Positions 1 to 10,015 are shown, counted from the stretch's first letter. The stretch: 55,120 bases of DNA from Rhizobium leguminosarum (GCF_001652265.1 NZ_LWBS01000413.1:1-55120), one strand, 5' to 3'. Notes: generated from the sequence alone by a model not told the origin. Numbers and translations: made by a program.

Positions 1-113
1 GCTTCGGCCCGGCCGGTTACCCTGCCAAGCCGCTCGTCAGCTACCAGACCTATCGACAATTATCTGGGTGGAACCTTCCTCCACTGGTGTTACGCGCCGT
101 CGGGGCGCACTGA
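1..113 (+). CDS. possible C-terminal end of a truncated upstream gene
   Basis: One forward frame is open from the window edge to a TGA at 111-113 and gives about 36 residues ending in RAVGAH. Its first half has the high-G+C third positions of neighbouring coding DNA. It would converge on the leftward lipase gene, leaving a 10-base gap. No domain is recognisable in so short a piece, and the other two forward frames are also open across most of it, so this is only a candidate for the end of a gene that begins outside the window. Confidence 0.3.
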   Translation, partial: FGPAGYPAKPLVSYQTYRQLSGWNLPPLVLRAVGAH

Positions 114-123
114 GAGATGCGGG

Positions 124-1005
124 CTAGCGCTTCAGCCGCGCTTCGATCTCGCGGTCGAGCGCGAATTTCAGGTCGTCCTTGACGCCGACGGACATGGCGA
201 GGACTTCGCGGGCTTTGAGGAAATCCATGACGCCGGTGCGGCCGACCGTCGGGCGCAGGAAGATATGCGGAGGGCGAAGCTTCAGCTTCAGCGAGATCGC
301 CGTCTGCATCATCAGCTGGCCGGAACCGAAGATGCTCTCCATGCGGTTCGGAATATGGGTGCCGTCACCTTCCGGCGCGCCGACGACATCGATGCCGACG
401 ACGATGTCGGCAAGATCCATCAGGCATTCATAGGGCACCGGATTGCTGATGCCCCCGTCGATCATCACGCGGTCGCGCAGGCGCACCGGCATGAAGACGG
501 CGGGGATGGCGGAAGAGGCTGCGAGTGCGGGAAACAGCTCACCCTGCTCGATGATGACTTCGCACTGCCCGTAATAATCCGTGGTGATGACCTTCATCGG
601 GACCAGCAGATCCTCGAAGCGGGCCGGCAGCTCGGACGGCAGGAAGGCTTTCAGGATCCGCTCCAGATTGAACTGGCCGATGCGGATACCCTTGGCCACC
701 GCATCGCGCACCGTCGCCGGCCTCAGGCCCCAGATGCGAGCGACGACCGCCGTCTTGTTGCCGACGGTCGTCAGCGCATGTTCGCGGATTTCGGCGCCCG
801 ACATGCCGGCCGCCATGCCGGCCGCCATGATCGCGCCGATCGACGAGCCTGATACCGCCACCGGGCGGATACCGAGTTCGTCGAGCGTCTCGATGACATG
901 GATATGGGAAAGCCCACGCGCGCCGCCGCCGCCAAAAGCGATCGCGACCGTCGGCACATCGCTGATCGCAGGCAATTTCGGGCTGATGATCTCTGCCTGC
1001 TGCAC
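124..1005 (-). CDS. patatin-like phospholipase (RssA-type)
   Basis: The 293-residue protein has the full patatin signature. The glycine-rich oxyanion loop GGGGARG is at residues 25-31, the nucleophile elbow GSSIG at 53-57 (Ser55), and the catalytic Asp in DGG at 183-185, which together form a Ser-Asp dyad. Members of this family are cytoplasmic or membrane-associated acyl hydrolases, and bacterial RssA-like proteins usually have no known substrate. No signal peptide is visible. The gene starts 12 bases after the rsmD stop and reads the same way, so it is probably co-transcribed with rsmD. The family call is firm; the substrate is unknown. Confidence 0.9.
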   Translation of the reverse strand: MQQAEIISPKLPAISDVPTVAIAFGGGGARGLSHIHVIETLDELGIRPVAVSGSSIGAIMAAGMAAGMSGAEIREHALTTVGNKTAVVARIWGLRPATVRDAVAKGIRIGQFNLERILKAFLPSELPARFEDLLVPMKVITTDYYGQCEVIIEQGELFPALAASSAIPAVFMPVRLRDRVMIDGGISNPVPYECLMDLADIVVGIDVVGAPEGDGTHIPNRMESIFGSGQLMMQTAISLKLKLRPPHIFLRPTVGRTGVMDFLKAREVLAMSVGVKDDLKFALDREIEARLKR

Positions 1006-1017
1006 GCCCGCCCCCGC

Positions 1018-1578
1018 TTATTGCGGCTGATATCGGAAGAAATGCACCCTCGTATCGCCAAAGATGCGGCTTTCGAGGAAAACATAGGAAGGATGGACGG
1101 AAACGACAACATCGGCGCGTTCTTCGAGCACCGCAATGGCGCCTGGCCGCAGCCAGCCGCCTTCGGCCGCCGCCGCCATCGCCTTTTCGCCGAGACCCTT
1201 GCCATAGGGCGGGTCGGCAAAGAGCACGTCGAAGGATTCGAGATTGCCGACGCTGCCGAGATCGGTCGCATCCCGGCGCAGGATGCGCGTGCGGCCGTGC
1301 AGGCCGAGCGCATCGATGTTCTCCCAGAGCAGCGCCCTGCCCTCGACGCTGTTTTCGACGAAGAGCGCATGGCGACAGCCGCGTGAAACGGCTTCGAGCC
1401 CGACGGCGCCGGTGCCGGCAAAAAGGTCGAGAATCCGGGTGCCATCGACGCATTCCGGATAGGCATGGCTCAATATATTGAACAGGCTCTCGCGCGTCCG
1501 GTCGGCAGTCGGCCGGATCTCGTTGGATTTTGGCACGGCGAGAGGCCGTCCGCGAAACTCACCGCCGACGATCCGCAC
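1018..1578 (-). CDS. rsmD: 16S rRNA (guanine(966)-N(2))-methyltransferase RsmD
   Basis: The 186-residue protein has the RsmD layout: an N-terminal RIVGGEFRGR segment, SAM-binding motif I DLFAGTGAVG at residues 51-60, and the catalytic ADPPYGKG motif at about 121-128. The family methylates N2 of G966 in 16S rRNA during 30S assembly. The best start is a GTG at 1578, inside the last codons of the upstream pseudouridine synthase gene, giving an overlap of about 20 bases. This suggests translational coupling of two rRNA-modification genes. Length matches the family. Confidence 0.93.
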   Translation of the reverse strand: MRIVGGEFRGRPLAVPKSNEIRPTADRTRESLFNILSHAYPECVDGTRILDLFAGTGAVGLEAVSRGCRHALFVENSVEGRALLWENIDALGLHGRTRILRRDATDLGSVGNLESFDVLFADPPYGKGLGEKAMAAAAEGGWLRPGAIAVLEERADVVVSVHPSYVFLESRIFGDTRVHFFRYQPQ

Positions 1579-3649
1579 CGCGCGTCATTCCTCTTCCTTT
1601 AGCACCACCTCTGGACGGCCCGCCCGCAGGCCTGTCGCCGCCCGGCCTGTCACCGCCTGGCTTGGCGCCTTTCGGCTTGCCGGAAAAATTCTTAGGCCCG
1701 CCGGGCTTGCCCGCGAAGCTCTTCCCGCGGGGCTTGTCACCCGCAGGCTTGTCGCCGAACGACCTTTCGCCGCGCGGACGCTCGGAGCGGCCCTCACCGG
1801 CAAAACTTCTGGCTGCCCGCGGACGTTCGTCACCGTCCTCGCGCGGCCTGCGATCACCACGCGGCTTGTCGCCGAAGGGCCGGTCTCCACGCGACGGACG
1901 ATCGCCGAACGGCCGATCCCCGCGCGGACGCTCCGAACGGCCCTCACCGGCGGAGCTTCTCGCGGCCCGAGGACGCTCGTCACCGTCCGCACGTGGCTTG
2001 CGATCACCGCGCGGCTTGTCGCCAAAGGGACGATCTCCACGCGAGGGACGATCGCCGAAGGGGCGGTCGCCGCGCGGACGCTCCGAACGGCCCTCACCGG
2101 CGGAGCTTCTCGCGGCCCGAGGACGCTCGTCACTGTCCGCACGTGGCTTGCGATCACCGCGCGGCTTGTCGCCGAAGGGCCTATCCCCACGCGAGGGACG
2201 ATCACCGAACGGCCGTTCGCCGCGCGCCGGGCGGTCGCCAGAACCGCGGTCTTCGCGGGCGGGGCGATCACCAAAGCCGCGCTTGCGGCCGAAGCCCTCG
2301 CCCTCATCCTTGCGGCGGGGCTCTTCGCTCGAGCGGATCCATTCGCCATCCTCTTCGCGCACGCGGTTCACCTGGGTGCGCGGGCGATCTTCGATGCGAT
2401 CGAAACCAGTGCCTTTTGCCGGCGCCTGCTCGCCTCGTTTGCGCGCGGTCTGCGCATTCTTGGCGGCTTTCGCCGCTGCCTTTTCGCCGAGCGGCCGGGC
2501 GCCGGGCGCCATCCAGACATTGGCGCTGCGGCGCTGGCCGAGCGGCTGGGGACGCTTCGGCTTCTCGTCGTCCCTGCGGCCGCCGTCACGGCGATCGTCG
2601 TCTCTGCGCGCGCCGCCGTGGCGGTCGTCGCGCTTGGTATCGAGGCGGCTCAGCGCCCGTTCGCGCTTGTCCTCGTCGCGGCGCGGCCGTTCGCGCTTTT
2701 CCGGTGCTGTGGGCTCCGCCTCTTCCTCGGCAGCGACCGCCGCCGCATTGTAGATCGGCGCGTCGAAATTCGCCTTGGCTTCCTCGATGAGGCGCGGGCC
2801 GAGTTGGTCGCGGAGCGTGCGGCCGCGCACTTCGATGACATGGCCTTCCGGCAGGTCGCCGAGCTGGAACGGGCCATAGGAAATGCGGATCAGACGATTG
2901 ACGTCGAGGCCGAGCGCGCCGAGCACGTTCTTGATTTCGCGGTTCTTGCCTTCGCGAAGACCCATGGTGATCCAGACGTTCGAGCCTTGCGTGCGGTCGA
3001 GCGTCGCCTCGATCGAGCCGTAGAGCACACCGTCGACGGCGATGCCGTCCTTCAGCTTGTCGAGCGCGTCCTGATCGATCTCGCCATGGGCGCGGACCCG
3101 GTAACGCCGCAGCCAGCCGGTCGCCGGCAGCTCGAGCGCCCGGGCGAGACCGCCGTCGTTGGTCAAGAGCAGCAGGCCTTCGGTGTTGATGTCGAGGCGG
3201 CCGATCGACATGACGCGCGGCAGTTCTTCCGGCAGGTTGTCGAAGACAGTCGGCCGGCCTTCCGGATCGGCATTGGTGGTCACCAGCCCGGTGGGCTTAT
3301 GATAAAGCCACAGCCTGGTGCGTTCGATGCCGCGGATCGGCACGCCGTCGACTTCGATGCGGTCGGCGAGCGTGACGTTGACGACGGGGGATTCGAGAAC
3401 CCTGCCGTTCAGCGTCACACGGCCTTCCATGATCATGCGTTCGATGTCGCGGCGGGAGGCGACGCCGGCGCGCGCCATCACCTTGGAAATGCGTTCGGCT
3501 TTGGCGTCGCTATCGGTCTCGGCGGCGATTGCGCGGGCGGCCGCAGGCTTTGCCGGCTTCTCGCCGTCCGCCTTCGGGCCGGCTTTCGACCTGATATCCC
3601 GTGAAAGGGGCTTTGCGCCCGGGCGTTTTGGCTTGTCTTTGGGTGTCAT
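1559..3649 (-). CDS. rluB: RluB/RsuA-family 23S rRNA pseudouridine synthase with long Arg/Gly/Asp-rich repeat tail
   Basis: Residues 1-50 are basic and probably disordered. An S4 RNA-binding domain (RISKVMARAGVASRR) begins near residue 53, and the RsuA/RluB catalytic domain spans about 110-290. Its motif GRLDINTEGLLLLTNDG places the catalytic Asp at 153. Usual members end near 250-300 residues; this one runs to 696 because of a charged tail rich in RPRGDRPFGD-type units, including three 50-residue tandem copies. Such tails resemble RNA-binding RGG/RGD-type disordered regions, which is an inference. The gene is divergent from tadA and overlaps rsmD at its 3' end. Whether it acts at the RluB or another position cannot be decided here. 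Confidence 0.88.
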   Translation of the reverse strand: MTPKDKPKRPGAKPLSRDIRSKAGPKADGEKPAKPAAARAIAAETDSDAKAERISKVMARAGVASRRDIERMIMEGRVTLNGRVLESPVVNVTLADRIEVDGVPIRGIERTRLWLYHKPTGLVTTNADPEGRPTVFDNLPEELPRVMSIGRLDINTEGLLLLTNDGGLARALELPATGWLRRYRVRAHGEIDQDALDKLKDGIAVDGVLYGSIEATLDRTQGSNVWITMGLREGKNREIKNVLGALGLDVNRLIRISYGPFQLGDLPEGHVIEVRGRTLRDQLGPRLIEEAKANFDAPIYNAAAVAAEEEAEPTAPEKRERPRRDEDKRERALSRLDTKRDDRHGGARRDDDRRDGGRRDDEKPKRPQPLGQRRSANVWMAPGARPLGEKAAAKAAKNAQTARKRGEQAPAKGTGFDRIEDRPRTQVNRVREEDGEWIRSSEEPRRKDEGEGFGRKRGFGDRPAREDRGSGDRPARGERPFGDRPSRGDRPFGDKPRGDRKPRADSDERPRAARSSAGEGRSERPRGDRPFGDRPSRGDRPFGDKPRGDRKPRADGDERPRAARSSAGEGRSERPRGDRPFGDRPSRGDRPFGDKPRGDRRPREDGDERPRAARSFAGEGRSERPRGERSFGDKPAGDKPRGKSFAGKPGGPKNFSGKPKGAKPGGDRPGGDRPAGGPSRGGAKGRGMTRGADRRR
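1781..2230. repeat. three 150-bp in-frame tandem repeats in the rluB tail
   Basis: Near-identical units begin at 1781, 1931 and 2081, each opening with a CTCnGAnCGGCCCTCACCGG block. The period is exactly 150 bases, so each unit encodes 50 residues and copy-number change keeps the frame. The units carry shorter internal echoes such as DRPFGD. Differences between copies are mostly single bases, pointing to fairly recent expansion or ongoing homogenisation. Confidence 0.9.
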
Positions 3650-3721
3650 TTGTTGTTTGCCTGCCTTTTGGGCCTGTCTATCAGGTCACGCATCTGCGGT
3701 TAAGTGGAAATTCTTGCGATC

Positions 3722-4177
3722 GTGAAGACAAATCGTTTCATGGAGATGGCGCTCGAAGAAGCGCATGCCGCCGGAGAACGCGGCGAGGTGCCGATCGGCG
3801 CCGTCGTCGTTGTCGACGATATTGCCGTTTCACGCTCGGGAAACCGCACGCGTGAACTCAAAGACGTGACCGCGCACGCCGAAATCGCCGCGATCCGGCT
3901 CGCCTGCGAAGCGCTCGGGCAGGAACGTCTTGTCGGCGCCGATCTCTACGTGACGCTGGAGCCTTGCACCATGTGCGCAGCAGCCATCTCGTTTGCGCGT
4001 ATCCGCAGGCTCTATTACGGCGCCGAGGACCCGAAGGGCGGCGCCGTCGACAATGGCGTGCGATTCTATGCGCAACCGACCTGCCATCACGCCCCGGAGG
4101 TCTATTCCGGTTTCAACGAGGTCCAATCGGCCGATATGCTGCGAAGGTTCTTTTCGCAAAGGAGAGAGGCGCCGTAG
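3722..4177 (+). CDS. tadA: tRNA-specific adenosine deaminase TadA
   Basis: This is a CDA-fold deaminase that converts the wobble adenosine of tRNA-Arg(ACG) to inosine. The zinc site is intact: HAE (TAHAEIAA) and PCTMC (LEPCTMCAA), with the Glu of HAE as proton shuttle. The family signature continues with YYGAEDPKGGAV. The chosen start is GTG 3722 (reading KTNRFMEMALEEA), which gives 151 residues as is usual; an in-frame GTG at 3704 would add six residues. The gene is divergent from the pseudouridine synthase and shares a short promoter region with it. Confidence 0.93.
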   Translation: MKTNRFMEMALEEAHAAGERGEVPIGAVVVVDDIAVSRSGNRTRELKDVTAHAEIAAIRLACEALGQERLVGADLYVTLEPCTMCAAAISFARIRRLYYGAEDPKGGAVDNGVRFYAQPTCHHAPEVYSGFNEVQSADMLRRFFSQRREAP

Positions 4178-4188
4178 TCCAGCGCCTC
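4166..4188. terminator. hairpin at the tadA 3' end
   Basis: A perfect 7-bp stem (GAGGCGC/GCGCCTC, 9-base loop) spans the tadA stop codon and lies between two convergent genes. It lacks a clear T-run, so termination is only a guess. Confidence 0.35.
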
Positions 4189-4226
4189 TGCGCGGCGCCG
4201 TCATCCTTGCCGGCGCGCCGAACATG

Positions 4227-4856
4227 CTATTGCAGGAGGTTCCACCACTGCTTGCCGGTGTTGGCGACAGCTGCATCCTTCTTGCGCTTCTTCTGCTTCT
4301 TGAGCTCGGGCTCGCCGACATCGTCGAGCTTTGCCGGATCGTCGACGGTGCGGAAGCCGGGCGGCGGATCTGATATATAGCGGCGCTGATCGATATAGGA
4401 GCCCTTCTGCAGGGCGCGGGCTTCGCGATAGGCCTTGGTCTGGGCTTCCGTGGTGCCCCGGCCGCCTTCGATCGCAGAGCTTGCGAGCGGCGAGCGGTAA
4501 TTCGGATTGTCCGAATTCGCGTCGGCTTCCGAAACGAGACGGGCGCGGGTCTCCTCCGGCGATTCAAGCCATTGCGGATTGTCCTTGTTGGCGACCGTCT
4601 GCTGCGGCGCAACGAGGGTCTCCTTCTGCGCCTGGGCCGGCAGCACCAGTGTCGGCCGCGGCGTGTACTTGACGCCCTTGTTCTTCGGGTCCGGTCCGGT
4701 CAACGACACGGACTGGCCGAGATCGTCGGTCAACTGTTCCATGGCGGTCTTGTCGGTGCCGTAGGTCGGGCTGCTGGCGCAACCGGACACCAGGGAACAT
4801 CCCGCCACGACGACAGACAGGCAGGCGCCCATACGGAACCAATGCGTTGCTAACAT
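4227..4856 (-). CDS. putative outer-membrane lipoprotein
   Basis: The 209-residue protein begins at ATG 4856, preceded by GGAAGGG. It has a signal peptide ending in a lipobox, LVSG-C with Cys26, followed by Ala-Ser-Ser, which is compatible with outer-membrane sorting. The mature part is hydrophilic, Pro/Gln/Asp-rich and probably largely unstructured, ending in a Lys-rich segment (KKQKKRKK) and KQWWNLLQ. An ATG 13 codons upstream is in frame but spoils the signal peptide. It follows ileS by about 130 bases on the same strand. I do not recognise the family. Confidence 0.75.
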   Translation of the reverse strand: MLATHWFRMGACLSVVVAGCSLVSGCASSPTYGTDKTAMEQLTDDLGQSVSLTGPDPKNKGVKYTPRPTLVLPAQAQKETLVAPQQTVANKDNPQWLESPEETRARLVSEADANSDNPNYRSPLASSAIEGGRGTTEAQTKAYREARALQKGSYIDQRRYISDPPPGFRTVDDPAKLDDVGEPELKKQKKRKKDAAVANTGKQWWNLLQ

Positions 4857-4989
4857 GAAAACCCTTCCAGCCCTGCCGGTGCAATCATCGCCCAACCGGA
4901 CAACCGTCCCCCTGACGCAAAAATCCGGCCATTTTCAGGCAGCTTTTACCGGATGAACCGCGAAAGCGCAATTCACCCGGCAATATTCT

Positions 4990-7881
4990 TCACGTGAGCG
5001 CGGCGAGTTCGCGAAGGGCGGCGGCGTCGCGAGCCGAAACATCGGGATATTCCGGATCAGAACCGACATCCCTGGTGATGCGCCAGGAGCGGGCGCATTT
5101 TTCACCCTGTGCAAGCTTCGGCACGACGCTGACCTCAGGCACCTCAGCCAGGCGGAAGGCTTCCGCTGGGCCTTCACCCGCCTTGATCTCGATTGCCGAG
5201 GTGATGCAAACTTCGGTGAAGTCCTGGCCTTCCAGCGCCTTCAGCAGCTCCGGATCGGCGATGTGGACAAGCGGAGCCGCTTCCAGCGAGGAGCCGATGC
5301 GCTTGTCCTTGCGCTCGATTTCCAGGGCGCCGGTCACGACCGAACGCACGGCGCGGATCTTCTTCCACTTCTCGGCCAGGGCATCGTTGCGCCATTCCTT
5401 CGCAACCGGGGCAAACTGCTCCAGATGCACGGACACGGCGGACGGGTTGCGCGACAGCCAGGCCTCCTCGGTGGTGAAGGGCAGCATCGGGGCAAGCCAT
5501 GTCACCATGCAATCGAAGATCTGGCGGATGACGTGCAGGCTGGCGCGCCTGCGCAGGCTCGACGGCGCATCGCAATAGAGCGCATCCTTGCGGACATCGA
5601 AATAGAAGGCCGACAACTCGACATTGGCGAAATCGATCAGCGCGCGGGCGATCTTCTTGAAGTCGAAGGCATCGTAGTTCTCGCGCACCAGCTCATCGAG
5701 TTCGGCAAGCCGATGTAGCATCAGCTGCTCCAGCTCCGGCAGGTCGGAAAGCGCGATCTCCTCGCCCTTGTCGTGGGCGAGCGTGCCGAGCATCCAGCGG
5801 ATGGTGTTGCGCAGCTTGCGATAGGCGTCGACATTGGTCTGGATGATCGTCTTGCCGACGCGCAGGTCGTCGGCATAATCCGAAGTCATGACCCAGAGGC
5901 GCAGGATATCGGCGCCGGCGTCCTTCATCACCTCTTGCGGGGCGGTGACGTTGCCTTTCGACTTCGACATCTTCTCGCCCTTCTCGTCCATGGTGAAGCC
6001 ATGGGTGAGAACGGCGTTGTAAGGCGCACGGCCGCGGGTGGCCGCCGATTCCAGCAGCGACGAATGGAACCAGCCGCGATGCTGGTCGGAACCTTCGAGA
6101 TAAAGATCGGCCGGCCACTTCAGATCCGGGCGGTCTTCGAGCGTGAAGGTGTGCGTCGAGCCAGAGTCGAACCAGACGTCGAGAATATCCATGACCTGGG
6201 TCCAGCGGGAATGGTCGTGGTCATTGCCGAGGAATCGCTCCTTGGCGCCTTCGGCAAACCAGGCGTCGGCGCCCTCATGTTCGAAGGCTTCGAGGATGCG
6301 GGCGTTGACGGCTTCATCTATGAGGACCTCGCCCTCATCGTCGGCGAAGACGGCGATCGGCACGCCCCAGGCGCGCTGGCGCGAGAGCACCCAGTCCGGG
6401 CGGCCCTCGATCATGGCGCGCAGGCGATTCTGGCCGGCGGCGGGCACGAAGCGCGTGTCGTCGATCGCACCGAGCGCGCGCGAACGCAGCGTCGTGCCGT
6501 CGGCAAGGGTCTTGTCCATATAGACGAACCATTGCGGCGTGTTGCGGAAGATGACCGGCTTCTTCGAGCGCCAGGAATGCGGATACTGATGCTTCAGCCG
6601 GCCGCGGGCAAAGAGCGCGCCGCGAGCGATCAGCTCCCTGATGACGCGGTCGTTGGCATCGCCCTTCTTGCCGTTGTCGTCGATGACGCGGGCGCCCTCG
6701 AAGCCGGAAGCGTCTGATGTATAGAAGCCGCCGTCGTCGACCGGGAACGGGATCTTGGTGTCGATGCCGCGCGCCTCAAGCGTGCGGACAGCCGACATCC
6801 AGGCGTCGAAGTCTTCGCGACCGTGGCTGGGTGCGGTGTGCACGAAGCCAGTGCCGGCGTCATCGGTGACGTGGTCACCGTCGAGCAGCGGCACGTGGAA
6901 TTCATAGCCGCCGTCGAGACCCTTGAAGGGATGCGCGCAGGTCATCGCTGCGAAGTCAGCCGCAGAGACATCGCTCAAGCGCTTGTACTGCAGCTTGGCC
7001 TTGGCGAAGGATTCCTCGGCCAGCTTATCGGCAAAGATCAGCCTTTCGCCGGGACGCGGACCAAAATCGTTCTCGGCGGCCGTCACCTCGTAGAGACCGT
7101 AGGAGACACGCGCGGAAAAGGAAACCGCGCGGTTGCCGGGGATGGTCCAGGGCGTGGTCGTCCAGATGACCACGAACGCATCCTTGAGCGCGACCGGACC
7201 TTCGACCACCGGGAATTTCACCCAGATCGTATCGCTCTCGTAGTCCTGGTATTCGACTTCTGCCTCGGCCAGCGCCGTGCGCTCGACGACCGACCACATG
7301 ATCGGCTTGGAGCCGCGATAAAGCTGACCGCTTGCGGCGATCTTCAAGAGTTCGCCGGCGATGCGCGATTCCGCGTGGAAGTTCATCGTCGTATAGGGAT
7401 TGTCGAAGTCACCCTCGATGCCAAGGCGCTTGAACTCTTCCGCCTGGACCTTGATCCAGCCGGTGGCGAATTCACGGCATTCCCGGCGGAATTCGTTGAC
7501 CGGGACCTCGTCCTTGTTCTTGCCCTTTTCGCGGTATTTCTCTTCAATCTTCCATTCGATCGGCAGGCCGTGGCAATCCCAGCCGGGCACGTAATTGGCG
7601 TCGTAGCCGCGCATCTGGAACGAACGGTTGATGACGTCCTTGAGGATCTTGTTCAGCGCGTGGCCGATATGGATGTTGCCGTTGGCATAGGGCGGACCGT
7701 CGTGAAGGACGAATTTCTCGCGGCCGGCGGCGGAAGCGCGCAGTTTCTTGTAGAGACCCATCTCCTGCCAGCGCTTGACGAGTTCCGGCTCCTTCTGCGG
7801 CAGGCCGGCGCGCATGGGGAAATCGGTCTCGGGCAAATAGAGGGTCTTCGAATAGTCAATCTTTTCGGCTGTGTCGGTCAT
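4990..7881 (-). CDS. ileS: isoleucyl-tRNA synthetase
   Basis: A class Ia synthetase of 963 residues that charges tRNA-Ile in the cytoplasm. HIGH is at residues 71-74 (preceded by [10 protein letters not shown]), and KMSKS is at 637-641. The central CP1 editing domain carries the [14 protein letters not shown] signature, and an anticodon-binding domain follows KMSKS. The start is set at ATG 7881 ([17 protein letters not shown]); an ATG 29 codons further up gives an unrelated basic N-terminus. The gene is probably transcribed from its own promoter because a terminator for ribF lies upstream. Confidence 0.97.
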   Translation of the reverse strand: MTDTAEKIDYSKTLYLPETDFPMRAGLPQKEPELVKRWQEMGLYKKLRASAAGREKFVLHDGPPYANGNIHIGHALNKILKDVINRSFQMRGYDANYVPGWDCHGLPIEWKIEEKYREKGKNKDEVPVNEFRRECREFATGWIKVQAEEFKRLGIEGDFDNPYTTMNFHAESRIAGELLKIAASGQLYRGSKPIMWSVVERTALAEAEVEYQDYESDTIWVKFPVVEGPVALKDAFVVIWTTTPWTIPGNRAVSFSARVSYGLYEVTAAENDFGPRPGERLIFADKLAEESFAKAKLQYKRLSDVSAADFAAMTCAHPFKGLDGGYEFHVPLLDGDHVTDDAGTGFVHTAPSHGREDFDAWMSAVRTLEARGIDTKIPFPVDDGGFYTSDASGFEGARVIDDNGKKGDANDRVIRELIARGALFARGRLKHQYPHSWRSKKPVIFRNTPQWFVYMDKTLADGTTLRSRALGAIDDTRFVPAAGQNRLRAMIEGRPDWVLSRQRAWGVPIAVFADDEGEVLIDEAVNARILEAFEHEGADAWFAEGAKERFLGNDHDHSRWTQVMDILDVWFDSGSTHTFTLEDRPDLKWPADLYLEGSDQHRGWFHSSLLESAATRGRAPYNAVLTHGFTMDEKGEKMSKSKGNVTAPQEVMKDAGADILRLWVMTSDYADDLRVGKTIIQTNVDAYRKLRNTIRWMLGTLAHDKGEEIALSDLPELEQLMLHRLAELDELVRENYDAFDFKKIARALIDFANVELSAFYFDVRKDALYCDAPSSLRRRASLHVIRQIFDCMVTWLAPMLPFTTEEAWLSRNPSAVSVHLEQFAPVAKEWRNDALAEKWKKIRAVRSVVTGALEIERKDKRIGSSLEAAPLVHIADPELLKALEGQDFTEVCITSAIEIKAGEGPAEAFRLAEVPEVSVVPKLAQGEKCARSWRITRDVGSDPEYPDVSARDAAALRELAALT

Positions 7882-7965
7882 GTCTGACAATCGTTTTCTG
7901 GCGGCCCAGGAAGGGGCGCAACGGGCGTGAAATAGCTGGTGACGGAAGCGCTCGTATCCAAGCGC

Positions 7966-8011
7966 CAAAAACCCGGACCTTCCGGCCGCTTAGCGCGCGC
8001 GGAAGGCCGGG
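7966..8011 (-). terminator. rho-independent terminator after ribF
   Basis: On the minus strand a long G+C stem (CCGGCCTTCCG paired with CGGAAGGtCCGG, one bulged base) is followed by GGGTTTTTGG. It lies between the ribF stop (8169) and the ileS start (7881), so it should insulate ileS. I see no gene in the rest of the 287-base gap, which must contain the ileS promoter. Confidence 0.65.
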
Positions 8012-8168
8012 CCGATAATTCGCATCATCATTGCCAGCCGATATTTCGTCATCGCGCCGGTTCATAGGCGTTTTTGCCGGGAAAAGGAAGAGAAGAATTC
8101 GCTGCCCGCGATCGGCATCATCGGCTGGAATCGCCGGTGTCCCAGCGACAGCCGCACTCAAGGCGACC

Positions 8169-9152
8169 TCAGGAAAAGCACAGTTTCCCATCAAGCGCAC
8201 TGAGCGGTTTAACGCCGGCAAGCAGCGCCCTCGCCTCTTCCTCATCGCGTTTGATCTGGGCGACGAGCGGATCGAGACCGTCGAATTTCAGCTCGGGTCT
8301 AATATAGCCGAAGAAGGAGACTGAGCAGAGCTGGCCGTAGAGATCGCCGCTGAAATCGAAAAGATAGGTTTCGAGCAGCGGTGCGCCGTTTTCCGTCACC
8401 GTCGGGCGGCGGCCGTAGCTTGCGACGGCATCATGGAGCGTGCCGTCCTGGCGGCGGAAGCGGACGGCGTAGATGCCGGCGGCAAGATCGACCTCCGGCG
8501 GCAGGCGCATGTTGGCTGTGGGAAAACCGAGCTGCCGGCCGAGCTTTTCGCCGTCAATCACCTCGGCTTCCACCGTGTAGCGGTAGCCCAGCATGCCGGC
8601 AACTTCGCTGACGCTGCCCTCCTTCAGGAGCGCGCGGATATGGCTTGAAGAGACGACATCGGCGTTTTCGTCGCGGAAGGCATCGATCAAGGTAACGCCG
8701 AAGCCGTAGGTATGGCCGGCATTCATCAGGAAGGCGGGTCCGCCCTCGCGGCCGCGGCCGAAATGGAAATCGAAGCCGGTGACGACTTCGGAGGCGCCGA
8801 GCCAATCCTTCAGGATCGAATGGATGAAATCATCGGCCGAGCGCTGCGAGAATTCGTAGTCGAAGGGATACTCGATGACGGCGCTGAAACCCAGCGTTTC
8901 CAGGATGCGGGCCTTCAGCGGCGCGGGTGTCAGCCGGAAGACCGGCGCCTGCGGCCGAAAGACCGTACGCGGATGCGGCTCGAAGGTCAGCACCAAAGCG
9001 GGGATACCGCGCGCCTCGGAGATTTCGAGCGCGCGGCTCAGCACCGATTGATGGCCGCGGTGCACGCCGTCGAAATTGCCGATGGCAATGACGCCGCCCT
9101 TCAGATGGGCGGGTAGGGGTTCCCGGGTTTCATTGCGGTGGAAGACGGTCAT
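8169..9152 (-). CDS. ribF: bifunctional riboflavin kinase / FAD synthetase
   Basis: The 327-residue protein has the FMN adenylyltransferase domain first, with GNFDGVHRGH at residues 25-34, and the flavokinase domain second, with GFPTAN around 209-214. It makes FMN and then FAD from riboflavin. The chosen ATG at 9152 has GAGAAG upstream. An ATG at 9170, overlapping the HAD-gene stop as ATGA, would add six residues (MKRSQP). Either start implies coupling with the upstream HAD phosphatase gene. The length is normal for the family. Confidence 0.94.
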   Translation of the reverse strand: MTVFHRNETREPLPAHLKGGVIAIGNFDGVHRGHQSVLSRALEISEARGIPALVLTFEPHPRTVFRPQAPVFRLTPAPLKARILETLGFSAVIEYPFDYEFSQRSADDFIHSILKDWLGASEVVTGFDFHFGRGREGGPAFLMNAGHTYGFGVTLIDAFRDENADVVSSSHIRALLKEGSVSEVAGMLGYRYTVEAEVIDGEKLGRQLGFPTANMRLPPEVDLAAGIYAVRFRRQDGTLHDAVASYGRRPTVTENGAPLLETYLFDFSGDLYGQLCSVSFFGYIRPELKFDGLDPLVAQIKRDEEEARALLAGVKPLSALDGKLCFS

Positions 9153-9166
9153 CGGCTGGCTTCTCT

Positions 9167-10015
9167 TCATGCAAGGCGTGGCATCCACCACTTCGGCGCG
9201 GCTTTTTCCCGTTCGAGATAGGCGTTCAGGATCGCCTCGTCGGTTTCGCCGTTGAGGGTGTATTCCTTGGCGTGGATACCGCCGCTGATGTAAAGAAGGT
9301 CGAGGCCATAATTCAAGGCGCCGCGCACATCGGTCGGCATGCCGTCGCCGATCGCCAGCACGCGCTCGACGGGGAAATCGCCGCGAAGCTCGCGGGCAGC
9401 CGAAAGCGTCGCCTCGTAGATCGGTCGGTGCGGCTTGCCGGCGATGCGGGTTTTGCCGCCAAGCTGCTCGTAATAAGCAGCCATGGCGCCGGCGCAAGGG
9501 ATGATGCGATGGCCACGCTCGACGACGAGGTCGGGATTGGCGCAGATCATCGGCACGTTGCGGGCTTTGAAATCGAGAAGCATGTCGGTGTAATCCTCCG
9601 GCTTCTCGGTCTCGTCGTCGAAAAAGCCGGTGCAGACCAGCGATTGCGCTTCGCCCGCCGGCCGGCGCTCGACGCCAATGCCTTCGAGAAGCGCCTTGTC
9701 GCGCTCGGGGCCGAGCAGAAAGACGGTCTTCGGCCCTTCGGCGATCAACCCGCGCGTGACGTCGCCAGAGGTGACGATCCTGTCATAGGCGCTGTCGGGA
9801 ACGCCGATCTGGCGCAGTTGATCGACCACCTGCCAGGAAAGGCGCGGCGAATTGGTGATGAGGACGACGGCGACGCCACTCTCACGTGCCGCTTCAAGGG
9901 CGGCTGCCGCCTTCGGGAACGGATCGACGCCATTGTGAACGACGCCCCAGACATCACAGAGCACCACATCATAGTGACTTGTTATCTCCGAGAAGTTTTC
10001 TATCCGCTTCGCCAT
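9167..10015 (-). CDS. HAD-superfamily class IIA phosphatase (TIGR01459-like)
   Basis: A 282-residue hydrolase. Motif I is DVWGVVHNG (residues 21-29), which is typical of this alphaproteobacterial subfamily. The motif II region is VVLITNSPRL, and the C-terminal motif is AIGDGMPTDVRGA, with a class IIA cap between. The start ATG 10015 (MAKRIENFSEITSHYD) is preferred because the in-frame extension upstream has no family-like sequence. The substrate is not known; its place just upstream of ribF suggests, without proof, a role near flavin or sugar-phosphate metabolism. Confidence 0.85.
   Translation of the reverse strand: MAKRIENFSEITSHYDVVLCDVWGVVHNGVDPFPKAAAALEAARESGVAVVLITNSPRLSWQVVDQLRQIGVPDSAYDRIVTSGDVTRGLIAEGPKTVFLLGPERDKALLEGIGVERRPAGEAQSLVCTGFFDDETEKPEDYTDMLLDFKARNVPMICANPDLVVERGHRIIPCAGAMAAYYEQLGGKTRIAGKPHRPIYEATLSAARELRGDFPVERVLAIGDGMPTDVRGALNYGLDLLYISGGIHAKEYTLNGETDEAILNAYLEREKAAPKWWMPRLA

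Noticed and set aside
1478..3604. Long rightward frame opposite the rluB gene
   Set aside because: It is the shadow of high-G+C repetitive coding sequence on the other strand; the S4 and RluB motifs fix the real frame.
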